A stretch of 26,012 nucleotides of DNA from JANNWF01 sp052390415 (GCA_052390415.1 JBQTGY010000122.1:1-26012), one strand, 5' to 3'. Positions 17,693 to 25,955 are shown, numbered from the stretch's first letter. The notes: a model not told the origin generated them from the sequence alone. Translations and numbers: made by a program.

Positions 17693-18139
17693 ATGAAGAG
17701 ACTGCCACTTCTCATTGCTGCTTTGCTAAGTGCTATGACGGCCGATGCCTCACCTCTGGATACAGGCGCCGAGGGCAACTATGTCGAGGAAGGTGGCGAA
17801 GTTCGCTGGCACCTTAGACTCACGGAGAGTCGTCAGCGGGCGTTGCTGTCAAAATGCGCGAGCGGCGATTTGCTGGGCACTTTTGCAGAGTGCACGGATG
17901 AGCAGGGTGTCCAGGTCAAAGGAAGGATCGATATTGACGAGGACGGCGATTGCGACGATTCCTATAGCGTCGACGGCTCTTCTTCGAAGCTCTGTTCCGA
18001 GGATGATTGCTTGAAAATAACCAGCGATCAGCCTCGACAACTGGAAGTCACGAGCCAGAAATCCAGAACAGAACGGAAGGTGGTCTTGCGGGCGGAACAG
18101 GATCTCAAACATGAAGAATCGTGTGCATTGAGCCGTTGA
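17693..18139 (+). CDS. Small exported acidic protein with Ca-binding-like loop
   Basis: The ATG at 17693, four bases past the upstream stop and preceded by a GGGAG site, gives 148 residues with a signal peptide (MKRLPLLIAALLSAMTADAS). The mature part is small, acidic and cysteine-containing (about seven cysteines), so it probably folds with disulphides in the periplasm. DIDEDGDCDD matches the calcium-loop pattern DxDxDGxxD found in EF-hand-like loops, although the flanking helices of a true EF hand are not obvious. No lipobox is seen. The frame opens earlier (17660), but those residues overlap the previous gene and lack a signal. Nothing identifies its family. Its near-overlap with the pentapeptide-TIR-like gene suggests coexpression with the block; an extracytoplasmic partner role for the anchored STAND protein is speculation. 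Confidence 0.7.
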   Translation: MKRLPLLIAALLSAMTADASPLDTGAEGNYVEEGGEVRWHLRLTESRQRALLSKCASGDLLGTFAECTDEQGVQVKGRIDIDEDGDCDDSYSVDGSSSKLCSEDDCLKITSDQPRQLEVTSQKSRTERKVVLRAEQDLKHEESCALSR

Positions 18140-18436
18140 CCATCGGCCGGCGGTATTCGAGAGAAGGGGGCTCCGGAAGGAACGGTGCGGTGGATTGTCC
18201 AGGGTCCACTTCCAATGGCAGGCCACCAACGCGACGTATGCTTGCTTAGCACAAGCCAGTGCTTGTGGTCGACAATTGACACCCGCGTTCCGAATGTTCG
18301 TTTTCTTGCCCGGCCCTTTGGCCCGTATGTCGGACGTGTTTGATATCGCCGGAGGTGCGCGGAACTGGCGTGGCCTCGGCCCAGTGATCGCGCTTGATCA
18401 GGGGAGGGCCGGTCCGGGACGACAACCACGACGCGA
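18140..18436. other. Intergenic region between convergent genes
   Basis: This 297-base gap separates the plus-strand and minus-strand blocks. Apart from the hairpin at 18250-18267 and several short GC-rich inverted stretches I see no gene or RNA in it. Confidence 0.6.
18250..18267. terminator. Hairpin between convergent blocks, possible bidirectional terminator
   Basis: CACAAGC (18250-18256), loop CAGT, GCTTGTG (18261-18267) is a perfect 7-base stem with a tight 4-base loop, placed between the ends of two convergent operons. No clear T-tract follows on either strand, so it is only a candidate. Confidence 0.4.
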
Positions 18437-21397
18437 TTACTGCCCACGCAGAATCAGAGATTCGACGAGCGAATTGATTCCGTCAGGGTCACACTTCGTG
18501 AAGGCACCAAGTTCGTCAAGAGTCGGTTGACTGGATAGGAGACGCAAGCCGTTGGCGTCATAGTGGAAGCCTGCAATTCGCTCACTCAATCCGGCGAGGT
18601 GACGTACCTGCGTGGAGCTGAGACGAAAGCCAACGCGGGTCAAGGAGAACAGATCGTCACTTGCGTTCGCGTTCGGCGAATCATCAAATGTGTTTTCTCG
18701 CCACAAGCGGATGCCAACCCAGTCTCCGTCCGGGGAAAACTGCAGGGGACCAACCTGCATGGCGTAGTCATCATCGCAGGGCATTCCGTTGTGCGAATCC
18801 GCCTTGTCGTCGAACTCGGACTGATCAACGAGCAACACCAAGGTCCGCATATTCCACACCTTGAGTTGGCCGTCGCGCGTCGCGACTGCTACGCGCTCTC
18901 CATCTTGATCGAAGGCTGCGCGGATGGGTGCCTGCGACATCCTGGGTGGAAGCAACGTCCACTCGCCAGTGTCGATATTCAATAGCCAGAGGTCCGAGCG
19001 ATGTGCGACCAGGGCGATCGTCACCTCCGAATTCACGGCGAGCGGCACGCGTCCCGCGGGCAGTTGCACTACTCCCTGGGTTGTCAGCCCGGTCTGGTCG
19101 ATTCCTACCAAGGCATAGCGCAAACGGCCGGTGCCGAAGCAGTTCATATCGAGATCGGAGTAACTTAGCAGGGTGACGAACGCCCGACGGCCGTTGTGAC
19201 CAACGTGAATGTCCCTTACCCATAACCGCTGTCCAAAGCTCGGCAGCTTTCCGATCTGCTGGCCGGTACTCGCGTTCCATACGGCCAGCCCGTCATCGGC
19301 TGCACCCGTTACCAGCGTGCGACTGTCGGTGGAAATTGATGCGCTGGTATGGGCGAGCCACGCGTAATCACCCATTTCACTTTCATAGTCAGTCAACTCT
19401 TTGGGCAACGGATGACTTATGGTGATCGTGCCGCTGACCGGCGACGCAACAGTCCAAGATCCGCTGCCGTACTCCGTTTCCGTCACAGGAGTTCCCGCGC
19501 CAACACGTCCGGACTTGTACCAGTCCGGTGTCTTCCCAAGCGCCCGGGCGGGTGTCGAGCCAACGTCTGCCGCCTGCTGATTGGGATGCCATCGAAAGCT
19601 ACGGCCGTTGTCTTGAAGAATCAGAAGGCCCTCGCCAAAAGCGACGACATGGGCAGGTGAGTCATTTGGCAGCCGGATTGGAATTCCGACCGGTAACCCG
19701 GAAGGCACGGCGAACAGGTCAATCTGGTTGCCGGAGGACAGGGCAAAAAGGCGCTTTCCCATGGCCAGGAAGCCGCTTCTCAATAGACCGGGGACTTCAA
19801 TGCTGGCAAGCGGACCAGCAGGACCCGCTACGATCAAGCTATCGAGTCCTGTATCTGCGACTACGTGATCCGCGCGAGGCGGTATCGGTATCGGCTCGTA
19901 GATGCTGTCGGTCAACGCATCGTCGACCGTGTTGTTTCCCTGCTTGTCCACACAGCTCATGCTGGCCTCGCTAGGCTCCTGAAGGGAGCCCGGGATGACC
20001 GCGACGCTGCAATGCTCGCCATTGGGGCCGAAGAAGACGTCGAGAAAATCCATACCGCCGTTTTCATCGTCCCAAACCAACGTGAACCCCACGCCTTTGT
20101 CGCCTCGGCGCCAGAGCTGTCGGCCGACTGATGCGGTCAGCACCTCTCGCCCATCGGGCGAGACGGAAATGTCGCTGACATCATGAGAGGCCTTCAATTT
20201 GTCGCAGGATTCGGCATCTGGAGGTGACCTGATACAGATCTCTCGACCTCCAGCAACGGCTATTGTCGATCCATCATGAACGAGTTCGAAGACGCCGGGC
20301 GCGGCCGGCAAACCGCTCAATTTCTTCGACGATTTTCGCGCAAAGTCCAAAAGAATCATCGACCCGTCAAGTGTCAGCACAACAGCGGCCCCCTCTGCCA
20401 CTTTGATGGTTGTCGCGCCCGGGATCGACAATGTCCAGATCGGCAACGTCAGGTCTTGGTGCCAGACCTTGACCTCTCCTCCATCGAGCATTGCGACTGC
20501 ATGCTCAGCCGATGGGGACGACCTAAACTCAAGCACCCTCGCGCCTCCTCCCGCCGGGGTGACCGCATTCAACAAGTTCGCTTGGCGAGTCTGAATGAGA
20601 TGCAGGGCGCGATCGACGGCAACACGATTGTCAGGATTGGTCCGCATCGCTAACCCGAGGCGGGCCAACGCCTCGTCCGGACTGTTCGCTTCGACCGCGG
20701 CTTGCGCCAGCCGAACTTGTGTGTCCGAAAGCGAGCTTACAAGCGCGGTCGCATTCTGGTTGGACTGGTACCAGCCGAATCCAGCGACCAGTGCAAGTAC
20801 GAGCATCGCAGAAACCGCAGCATTACGCAGCCTCACGTTGCTCCGATGTGTGAGCACTTCCTGATCGTTCATCGCGCCGGGCTCAATTTCGCGCAGACGC
20901 GCCGATAGTGCGTTGATCGCCTTCCGGTATTCAGGGTCGTGCAGGTCGCGCCGCTCAGCGGTAGTCGCCCACGTCAAATCAAGCCAGAACGGGATATCGT
21001 CAATGTGCGATTCGAGAATTGCCGGCAACGCATCACTCAAGGGCCATAGAACGCGCTGGGTCGCAGCGTCGCAAACGATGTTGTTGCTGACGTGCGCAAT
21101 GATCAGTTGGTCTTTGCGACCGAGTTCATTGCACCAGTAGCGCAGCTCGTCGGCCACCCACGGGGATTTGGCCGCGGCCGCTGATGCTATGTAGATCAGG
21201 TACTTGGATTGTTCCAACCCGCGCCGAATTTGTTTGGACAGACTGTCGCCTGGCCGCAGCACGCGCTCGTCACGAAATACTGAGACCGGAGGTTTCAGAA
21301 CCGGCTTGGCGTAACGCTTGACGGCAGATTCCAGCGCTTCCGCATGTGCGCGATCGTGGTCAATGTGTCGATAAGAAATGAACGCGAGATGTCGCAT
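18437..21397 (-). CDS. TIR domain, TM helix and beta-propeller (WD40-like) protein
   Basis: The 986-residue product starts with a canonical TIR domain (1-140): HLAFISYRH, VSVFRDERVLRPGDSLSKQI, KYLIYIASAAAAKSPWVADEL, with the likely catalytic Glu84 in the SPWVADE block retained. Many bacterial TIR domains hydrolyse NAD or make cyclic ADP-ribose signals. The stretch MNDQEVLTHRSNVRLRNAA leads into one TM helix (about 192-210, AAVSAMLVLALVAGFGWY), a short helical repeat (EALARLGLAMRTNPDNRVAVDRAL), then about 700 residues of beta-propeller blades (for example ISVSPDGREVLTAS, STDSRTLVTGAADDGLAVWNAST, ERVAVATRDGQLKVWNM). The propeller probably binds a protein or ligand outside the membrane. The start has AAGGA five bases before the ATG (21403-21407). 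It follows the pYEATS fusion by 80 bases in the same operon. Confidence 0.92.
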   Translation of the reverse strand: MRHLAFISYRHIDHDRAHAEALESAVKRYAKPVLKPPVSVFRDERVLRPGDSLSKQIRRGLEQSKYLIYIASAAAAKSPWVADELRYWCNELGRKDQLIIAHVSNNIVCDAATQRVLWPLSDALPAILESHIDDIPFWLDLTWATTAERRDLHDPEYRKAINALSARLREIEPGAMNDQEVLTHRSNVRLRNAAVSAMLVLALVAGFGWYQSNQNATALVSSLSDTQVRLAQAAVEANSPDEALARLGLAMRTNPDNRVAVDRALHLIQTRQANLLNAVTPAGGGARVLEFRSSPSAEHAVAMLDGGEVKVWHQDLTLPIWTLSIPGATTIKVAEGAAVVLTLDGSMILLDFARKSSKKLSGLPAAPGVFELVHDGSTIAVAGGREICIRSPPDAESCDKLKASHDVSDISVSPDGREVLTASVGRQLWRRGDKGVGFTLVWDDENGGMDFLDVFFGPNGEHCSVAVIPGSLQEPSEASMSCVDKQGNNTVDDALTDSIYEPIPIPPRADHVVADTGLDSLIVAGPAGPLASIEVPGLLRSGFLAMGKRLFALSSGNQIDLFAVPSGLPVGIPIRLPNDSPAHVVAFGEGLLILQDNGRSFRWHPNQQAADVGSTPARALGKTPDWYKSGRVGAGTPVTETEYGSGSWTVASPVSGTITISHPLPKELTDYESEMGDYAWLAHTSASISTDSRTLVTGAADDGLAVWNASTGQQIGKLPSFGQRLWVRDIHVGHNGRRAFVTLLSYSDLDMNCFGTGRLRYALVGIDQTGLTTQGVVQLPAGRVPLAVNSEVTIALVAHRSDLWLLNIDTGEWTLLPPRMSQAPIRAAFDQDGERVAVATRDGQLKVWNMRTLVLLVDQSEFDDKADSHNGMPCDDDYAMQVGPLQFSPDGDWVGIRLWRENTFDDSPNANASDDLFSLTRVGFRLSSTQVRHLAGLSERIAGFHYDANGLRLLSSQPTLDELGAFTKCDPDGINSLVESLILRGQ

Positions 21398-21477
21398 GTC
21401 TGTCCTTAGCCATCTGAGCAGAAGCGTCCAAAAGGACGAATATCACCGCAGTCTCGACAGCAACGAGCGACGCGCCA

Positions 21478-22254
21478 TCACAAACTCCGAAACAAATCCG
21501 TAGCCCCCGGAACATGTCTCAGGTCCAACTCCAGCGACGTGTTACCCACTTTGGCTCCCAGCGAAAACGCGCCGTAGCAGTCAAACGCGTATCGGGCCAC
21601 GCCGTTGATGATTTCGCCTTCCTGTACCGGTTCCTTGAAGGTCTCCTTGTCGAGGAAGAACTTGACCTTGGCGTTGCCTGGCAGGGGTCTGCCGTCGATT
21701 CGCCGCACGGTTGCGGTCACCCGGCTCCACACTTCGTGTTCATCGTTGGGTGGGTCGACGCGGACCTGGGCGCTGAGCAGGTAGCCATCGACGAGTGCGC
21801 AGCCGCCGAAGCGGCCGGCGTTGGCGTCGTCTTTGCTCGCCACAGTGCGGTTCACCAGTGCCGCTTCGATCAACCATCGCGGTAGTGATAGCGCGAGGTC
21901 GGCGGCGGTGTCGTAGCGGCAGATGCTGCGGCCGGTGACGTCGAATCCGGGGACTTCCGCGGCGTGTGACACCAGCACCACCGGTCGCTTCAAGGCGTCG
22001 GCGTAGCCGAGTTCGTAGTAGCAGTTGGGCCGGCTGTCGGTGAGGTCCGCGACCACCACCGTCGCGCTCTCGATCCCGCGCAACACGCGTTCGAGAATCG
22101 AGGTGCTGAGGTGGATGTCGTCGGTGCGGTAGCAGGCCAGACCGATGGAGGCGGCGGCCTCGCGCATGGCTTGCTGGATGGCATCGTGCCGTGCATGGAA
22201 GGGCACGACCATGAATACGTGCGGGAGGTCGGAGCGGAAAGGTGTGTGGGTCAT
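21478..22254 (-). CDS. TIR-like domain fused to a pYEATS-like domain
   Basis: The 258-residue protein has an N-terminal Rossmann-like domain (about 11-128): HVFMVVPFHARHDAIQQAM, DDIHLSTSILERVL, ATVVVADLTDSRPNCYYELGYADAL (Glu81) and RPVVLVSH. This is the TIR-like or deoxyribosyltransferase-like fold used in conflict systems. A C-terminal immunoglobulin-like domain (about 172-246), WSRVTATVRRIDG, KVKFFLDKETFKEPV and YGAFSLGAKVGNTSLELDL, matches my memory of the prokaryotic YEATS-like (pYEATS) domain, a putative ligand or modified-peptide sensor. The ATG at 22254 is chosen because AGGAG (22263-22267) lies eight bases upstream; the open frame to 22365 is not protein-like. It lies between the 963-residue gene and the TIR-propeller gene on the same strand. 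Confidence in the N-terminal fold is higher than in the pYEATS label. Confidence 0.85.
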   Translation of the reverse strand: MTHTPFRSDLPHVFMVVPFHARHDAIQQAMREAAASIGLACYRTDDIHLSTSILERVLRGIESATVVVADLTDSRPNCYYELGYADALKRPVVLVSHAAEVPGFDVTGRSICRYDTAADLALSLPRWLIEAALVNRTVASKDDANAGRFGGCALVDGYLLSAQVRVDPPNDEHEVWSRVTATVRRIDGRPLPGNAKVKFFLDKETFKEPVQEGEIINGVARYAFDCYGAFSLGAKVGNTSLELDLRHVPGATDLFRSL

Positions 22255-22262
22255 AAGCGGGA

Positions 22263-22267
22263 CTCCT
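22263..22267 (-). promoter_or_regulatory. Shine-Dalgarno site deciding the start at 22254
   Basis: AGGAG on the minus strand, eight bases before the ATG, lies in the 10-base string CCAGGAGTCC, which recurs exactly before the 963-residue gene. Confidence 0.6.
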
Positions 22268-22424
22268 GGCTGTCCGGGGCTGGTGGGATACGGGCGGGGC
22301 ATCGGCAGGAATTGCTTCGTCTTGAACTGCGAATCGCAAGAACCGCGTGCCGACGTGGCCAGCAATCACGGCTGGAGCACCCGCGCCAGCCACCCCGGCG
22401 CGAGCACGCATGCTTTGCTTCCCG

Positions 22425-25316
22425 CTAAAGACCCAACCGCTCACCCAACACCCGCTGTCCTTGCTTGTTGAAGCTGATCCGGTGCAGGGATATTTGGGCG
22501 TGGAATTCGCTGCCGGCGCCGAGGCGGGCGATGGCGGCTAGTAGGGCAACGGTCCGGTCGGGCAGGCGTTCGCTGAACAGGCGGAAGATCGCGTCGCTCA
22601 CGTTGACGGCGGGGGAGGCGGCGGTTTGTAGCGCTTGCAACAGGGCGTCGAGGCGGTCGCGTGCTTGCCTGGCCTCGTCATCACTGAGCGCGTGCGATTG
22701 GGTGAACTCGGCCAAGCGTCCGATATCGGCAAGCGCGTTGACGGAGGCAGGAATACAGACAATCGCCCGATGCAGCGCACGATATTCGCGGGAGATCTGG
22801 CTGAGAACCGAGCCCGGATGCATTGCCAGGCTGGTGGAGGGCGACGCTGCGCTGATGGAATCGTGGGCGGCGCGATCTGCCCCGGACTTGGTGCTGGCGC
22901 GTTGCACTGCGTCCAACAGCGTGTTGAAGGGGAGCTTCGGAATGAGCCTTCCTGCTGGGTCGGCGCGTTTGCGCATGAAGCGCAGGCAATCGCGCAGAGC
23001 GTCTTCCCGCAGTGATGTGGCGGGAACGAAGGCGGCTTTTGCCAAGGCGGCGTCGATGCGGTTGAGGCTAACGCCCACCGCCAGCGGGCCGTCGCTGCCA
23101 TCGTCCAAACGCAACGCTGCGGCGGCGGCTTGTTCGGCTCGCACCATCCCGGCATCAACAAACGAGGCAAGGAACTGAGCAAGCGCCTTGGGCTTCAGTT
23201 GCTCCTTGCCGACCAGTTCGAAGGCAAGTCCAAGCGTGCCCGGCAATCGATCCGGGTCCGCCGAAATGAGGTCGAAGTCAGCACTGAAGCTGGCGCTCTG
23301 CGCGGTGCGTGGGTTGTTGGAGAAATCGAACTGCTCCGCCTTGCCCTTGAAGAGCCTGACGCGCCCGGACGCGTCGACATCGATCTCCACCTCGCTGCCG
23401 AAAATGCGCACATCAGAGAAGTTGAGACCAAACAGATCCAGCGAAAGGCTCATGCTGCGTCCGCCTTTGGCGTAGGCCGAGAAGCCGCCTTTCTCGATGA
23501 CGACGCCGGCGACCTTGGGCTTCGACGCGTCGATGACATCCGGATCGAAGGCGGCTAGATCGATGGTGCCTTGGCCAAGCACGAGGCGCCGAAACAAGGC
23601 GTTTGCTTCGTCATTGGTCGCAGGCGTGAAGCGCAGCAGAAGTTGCCGTGATTCACCCGATTCAAAACTCGACGACGCCGCAAAGTTGACGCCGACCTTG
23701 AGCGCGGCAGCCTTTTGCGCCACCGCGGTCAGCGCTTTGCGCCAACCTTCGTACTTGGTGAGGAGCTTCTCGATTTCTGCCGCCACCGCGCTGGCATTGG
23801 TGTCGACGGCAGTCACCAGGTCCTGCACCATTTTTCCCATCGCCTCCAGCGGGCGCAGCAGATCGGTCAGCTTGTCCTCGGTCTTGCCTTTGAGCTTGGC
23901 GACGTAGGCATCGATCTCGCCGAGGGTATCGGCCTGCTGTGCTTCGATGGCCTTCACGAGTGCAGCGTGGATGGTTGCTCTGGCCTTGGATTCGAGATCG
24001 CTGTCCGACGCGGCCTCATTGAGCAAGCGGGCAGCTACCCGTTCGGCGCTGCTGCCGAGCAATTCAATGCGCTCATCGAGCATCCCCGCCCATCGCTTAA
24101 TCAACTGAGCGGAGAGTGCTTCGGCCGCATCGGCTGCGCTGGTCTCCCCCAGCACCAGTTCCGCCAGCGGAAGCAGTCGCTCGCCCCATTTTTTGCCCAG
24201 CTTGTCTTTCAACTTCGCAACAAGAGCATCGCCGGGTCTTGACCATGCATCGAGCTTGCCGCGCAGGTCTTCATCGAGTGCTGGCAGCAGCTTGTCCAGC
24301 CAGCCTTGGGCGAGCGTGTCCAAACCGTTGATGCCGATTTCGACGCCGGCCTTGAACTCACGCCCGCGACTGGCTGAGCGGGTCTTGGTGAGCTCCAGCA
24401 ACACGTCTTCACCGTCGCGCGTCAGGCGCAGGTTGAACTCACCGGTGCGGCTGGCGGTAAAACCAAAGCTTGCTTTGGCCCCCAGCGCGAGCTGGATCGC
24501 CTGTGGCCCGTTGGCACCGTTGACGCTGGCTTCGCGGATGAAGCCGCGCTGCAGGGTGAGCTTGCCTGCCACGCTCAATGTGCGTTCGGCGCGCACGTCA
24601 ATCGCACGCAACGCGTCCAGGTGCCGTCCGGGTTGTTTGGGCTGCTCCAGCACTCGGCGAACGTCGTCCAGTTCCCACGGGCGGATGCCGTTGGAGAGTT
24701 CCAGCGCTGCATCGACCAGAGAGCCCAGAACGGTGTCATGGCGATGCCGTTCGAAGTGCCAGGTAACGCCAGCACCGAGTTCGAGGCCAGCACTCAGCTC
24801 AAACTGCGGCGCCTTGACGCTGCCCTCGGTGCCCAAATTGCCGCCGAAATGGCAGCGATGCAACACATCGGCGGTCGCCAACGGCAGGCCGATCTTGGCG
24901 GCTTCGGCCGGTGCCAACACGTCCAGAATCAGCTCAAGTGATGCATTGGCGCTGAGCGCAATCGCGGCGTTGCCGCGGACAGTGTCGCGACTGGCCGAGG
25001 CTTCAAGCTTGAGCTCGATCGGATCGGCCGGGTCGCCCAAGGTAGACAAACGGACGTGCTTGCTCATTGGCTCCTCAATGATCAACCCGGCCTCTCTCAG
25101 GCGCGTGATCGCGCTCTTGATCTTGCCCAGATCAACCAACGCAGGATCTGCTGCGCCACCAAGCATCCCGGCCATGCCCATCAAATCGCGGACGGCATTC
25201 AGCAGGTCCATGCCCTGCGTCAGGCGCTGTTCCAAGGCGCCAATAAACGGGGTTTTCGGGTCGAGGTCCAGGCTCTTGCCTGTGCCTGCGGGAACAACAG
25301 AAAGCACGGTATTCAT
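22425..25316 (-). CDS. 963-residue protein of unknown function, alternating beta-rich and helical regions
   Basis: I do not recognise this protein. From the ATG at 25316 it shows a helical start (1-50), a short winged-helix-like piece (KIKSAITRLREAGLIIEEP, about 65-83), a beta-rich region (about 100-330) with strands such as FELSAGLELGAGVTW and AIQLALGAKASFGFTAS, a long helical or coiled-coil region (about 335-540, rich in Glu, Lys, Ala, Leu), a second beta-rich region (about 540-710, SMSLSLDLFGLNFSDVRIFGSEVEIDVD), and a helical C-terminus. There is no signal peptide, TM helix or NTPase motif. Repeated amphipathic strands followed by long helices could suit a pore-former, lipid-binding protein or scaffold, but this is a guess. 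AGGAG (25324-25328) fixes the start and begins immediately after the stop codon of the possible upstream gene. Confidence 0.85.
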   Translation of the reverse strand: MNTVLSVVPAGTGKSLDLDPKTPFIGALEQRLTQGMDLLNAVRDLMGMAGMLGGAADPALVDLGKIKSAITRLREAGLIIEEPMSKHVRLSTLGDPADPIELKLEASASRDTVRGNAAIALSANASLELILDVLAPAEAAKIGLPLATADVLHRCHFGGNLGTEGSVKAPQFELSAGLELGAGVTWHFERHRHDTVLGSLVDAALELSNGIRPWELDDVRRVLEQPKQPGRHLDALRAIDVRAERTLSVAGKLTLQRGFIREASVNGANGPQAIQLALGAKASFGFTASRTGEFNLRLTRDGEDVLLELTKTRSASRGREFKAGVEIGINGLDTLAQGWLDKLLPALDEDLRGKLDAWSRPGDALVAKLKDKLGKKWGERLLPLAELVLGETSAADAAEALSAQLIKRWAGMLDERIELLGSSAERVAARLLNEAASDSDLESKARATIHAALVKAIEAQQADTLGEIDAYVAKLKGKTEDKLTDLLRPLEAMGKMVQDLVTAVDTNASAVAAEIEKLLTKYEGWRKALTAVAQKAAALKVGVNFAASSSFESGESRQLLLRFTPATNDEANALFRRLVLGQGTIDLAAFDPDVIDASKPKVAGVVIEKGGFSAYAKGGRSMSLSLDLFGLNFSDVRIFGSEVEIDVDASGRVRLFKGKAEQFDFSNNPRTAQSASFSADFDLISADPDRLPGTLGLAFELVGKEQLKPKALAQFLASFVDAGMVRAEQAAAAALRLDDGSDGPLAVGVSLNRIDAALAKAAFVPATSLREDALRDCLRFMRKRADPAGRLIPKLPFNTLLDAVQRASTKSGADRAAHDSISAASPSTSLAMHPGSVLSQISREYRALHRAIVCIPASVNALADIGRLAEFTQSHALSDDEARQARDRLDALLQALQTAASPAVNVSDAIFRLFSERLPDRTVALLAAIARLGAGSEFHAQISLHRISFNKQGQRVLGERLGL

Positions 25317-25323
25317 GAACGGA

Positions 25324-25328
25324 CTCCT
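25324..25328 (-). promoter_or_regulatory. Shine-Dalgarno site deciding the start at 25316
   Basis: AGGAG lies seven bases before the ATG at 25316. The frame is open for 149 further codons upstream, but that extension looks non-coding (Arg/Pro/Ala-rich) and overlaps a better candidate frame. Confidence 0.6.
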
Positions 25329-25330
25329 GG

Positions 25331-25732
25331 TCAGTGCAGCGGCGAGTGAGGCGGGTTGTGTCGTGTTCGCGGTAGCGGTCGCAGCACTCGGCAACGCCGC
25401 AACCGCAGCGGATCGAAAATCCACTCGGTGAGGCGGACGGAGCAGTTGGGTGGCAGCGGCGATAACGGGTTCGGGGTTGCAAGGGCGACCAGCGCGTTTT
25501 CGATTCCAGTCTCCCTTGCGGTTGGGATCGGGAGAGGAATCAGTCGCGTGGGTGAGTCGAAGCCAGTTCGATCGCGCTTTGGTGTTTTCGCGTCTGGATC
25601 GAAATGGCCGCAGCGCGAATCCGGGGAGACGCGGCTGCAGGATGTCTCGTGCGCATAAAGAAGCGTCGAAAGTTCGAGCTTCGAATCCAACAGCCGCACG
25701 CGCACCCGTAGATCGCGGTAGTCGAACCTCAT
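25331..25732 (-). CDS. Possible small protein at the head of the minus-strand operon
   Basis: This 133-residue reading frame has no recognisable family. In its favour: a Shine-Dalgarno stretch GAGGG upstream of the ATG at 25732, a protein-like first half (YRDLRVRVRLLDSKLELSTLLYAHE), a moderately high share of G/C in third codon positions, and a stop codon (25331-25333) two bases before the ribosome binding site of the 963-residue gene, which is typical operon packing. Against it: the C-terminal third is Pro/Arg-rich (RLRRCRVLRPLPRTRH), and a competing frame crosses the same bases. It contains about five cysteines, including CSRVSPDSRCGHFD. If real it would be the first gene of the four-gene minus-strand operon. 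Confidence 0.5.
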   Translation of the reverse strand: MRFDYRDLRVRVRLLDSKLELSTLLYAHETSCSRVSPDSRCGHFDPDAKTPKRDRTGFDSPTRLIPLPIPTARETGIENALVALATPNPLSPLPPNCSVRLTEWIFDPLRLRRCRVLRPLPRTRHNPPHSPLH

Positions 25733-25927
25733 GCCTTTTCCCTCGCAAAGTTACCTGCCCCAAGCAAGCCCAGCCCGGCTGCGATGTTCACTCGGCCGGC
25801 ATGGCGTGCTTCCCCATGTCATCCCCAAGCCAGTCGTCAAGTACGGTGCAATTCCCCACTGCACCGTCCACGGCAAGGCGTCTTGCCCCCGGGTTCCGCA
25901 GCTAATCGCGTAAACCATTGATATCTC

Positions 25928-25955
25928 TGTCCTCGGACAGCGAAAAATGACACTA
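25928..25955. mobile_element. Possible insertion-sequence terminus at the right edge
   Basis: TGTCCTCGGACA (25928-25939) is a short palindrome starting with TG, followed by GCGAAAAATGACACTA just outside a minus-strand stop codon. The composition, the TG boundary and a gene ending a few bases inside it resemble the tip of an IS21-like or related element. The other end is outside the window, so family and identity are not established. Confidence 0.25.

Noticed and set aside
22255..22365. N-terminal extension of the pYEATS fusion to 22365
   Set aside because: The extra 37 residues look non-coding, and AGGAG at 22263-22267 would lie inside them.
24193..25431. Long plus-strand open frame (412 codons) opposite the 963-residue gene
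   Set aside because: Composition is Ser/Arg/Ala-rich and low-complexity, as expected from the antisense of a GC-rich gene; the opposite strand reads as a coherent protein with a ribosome binding site.
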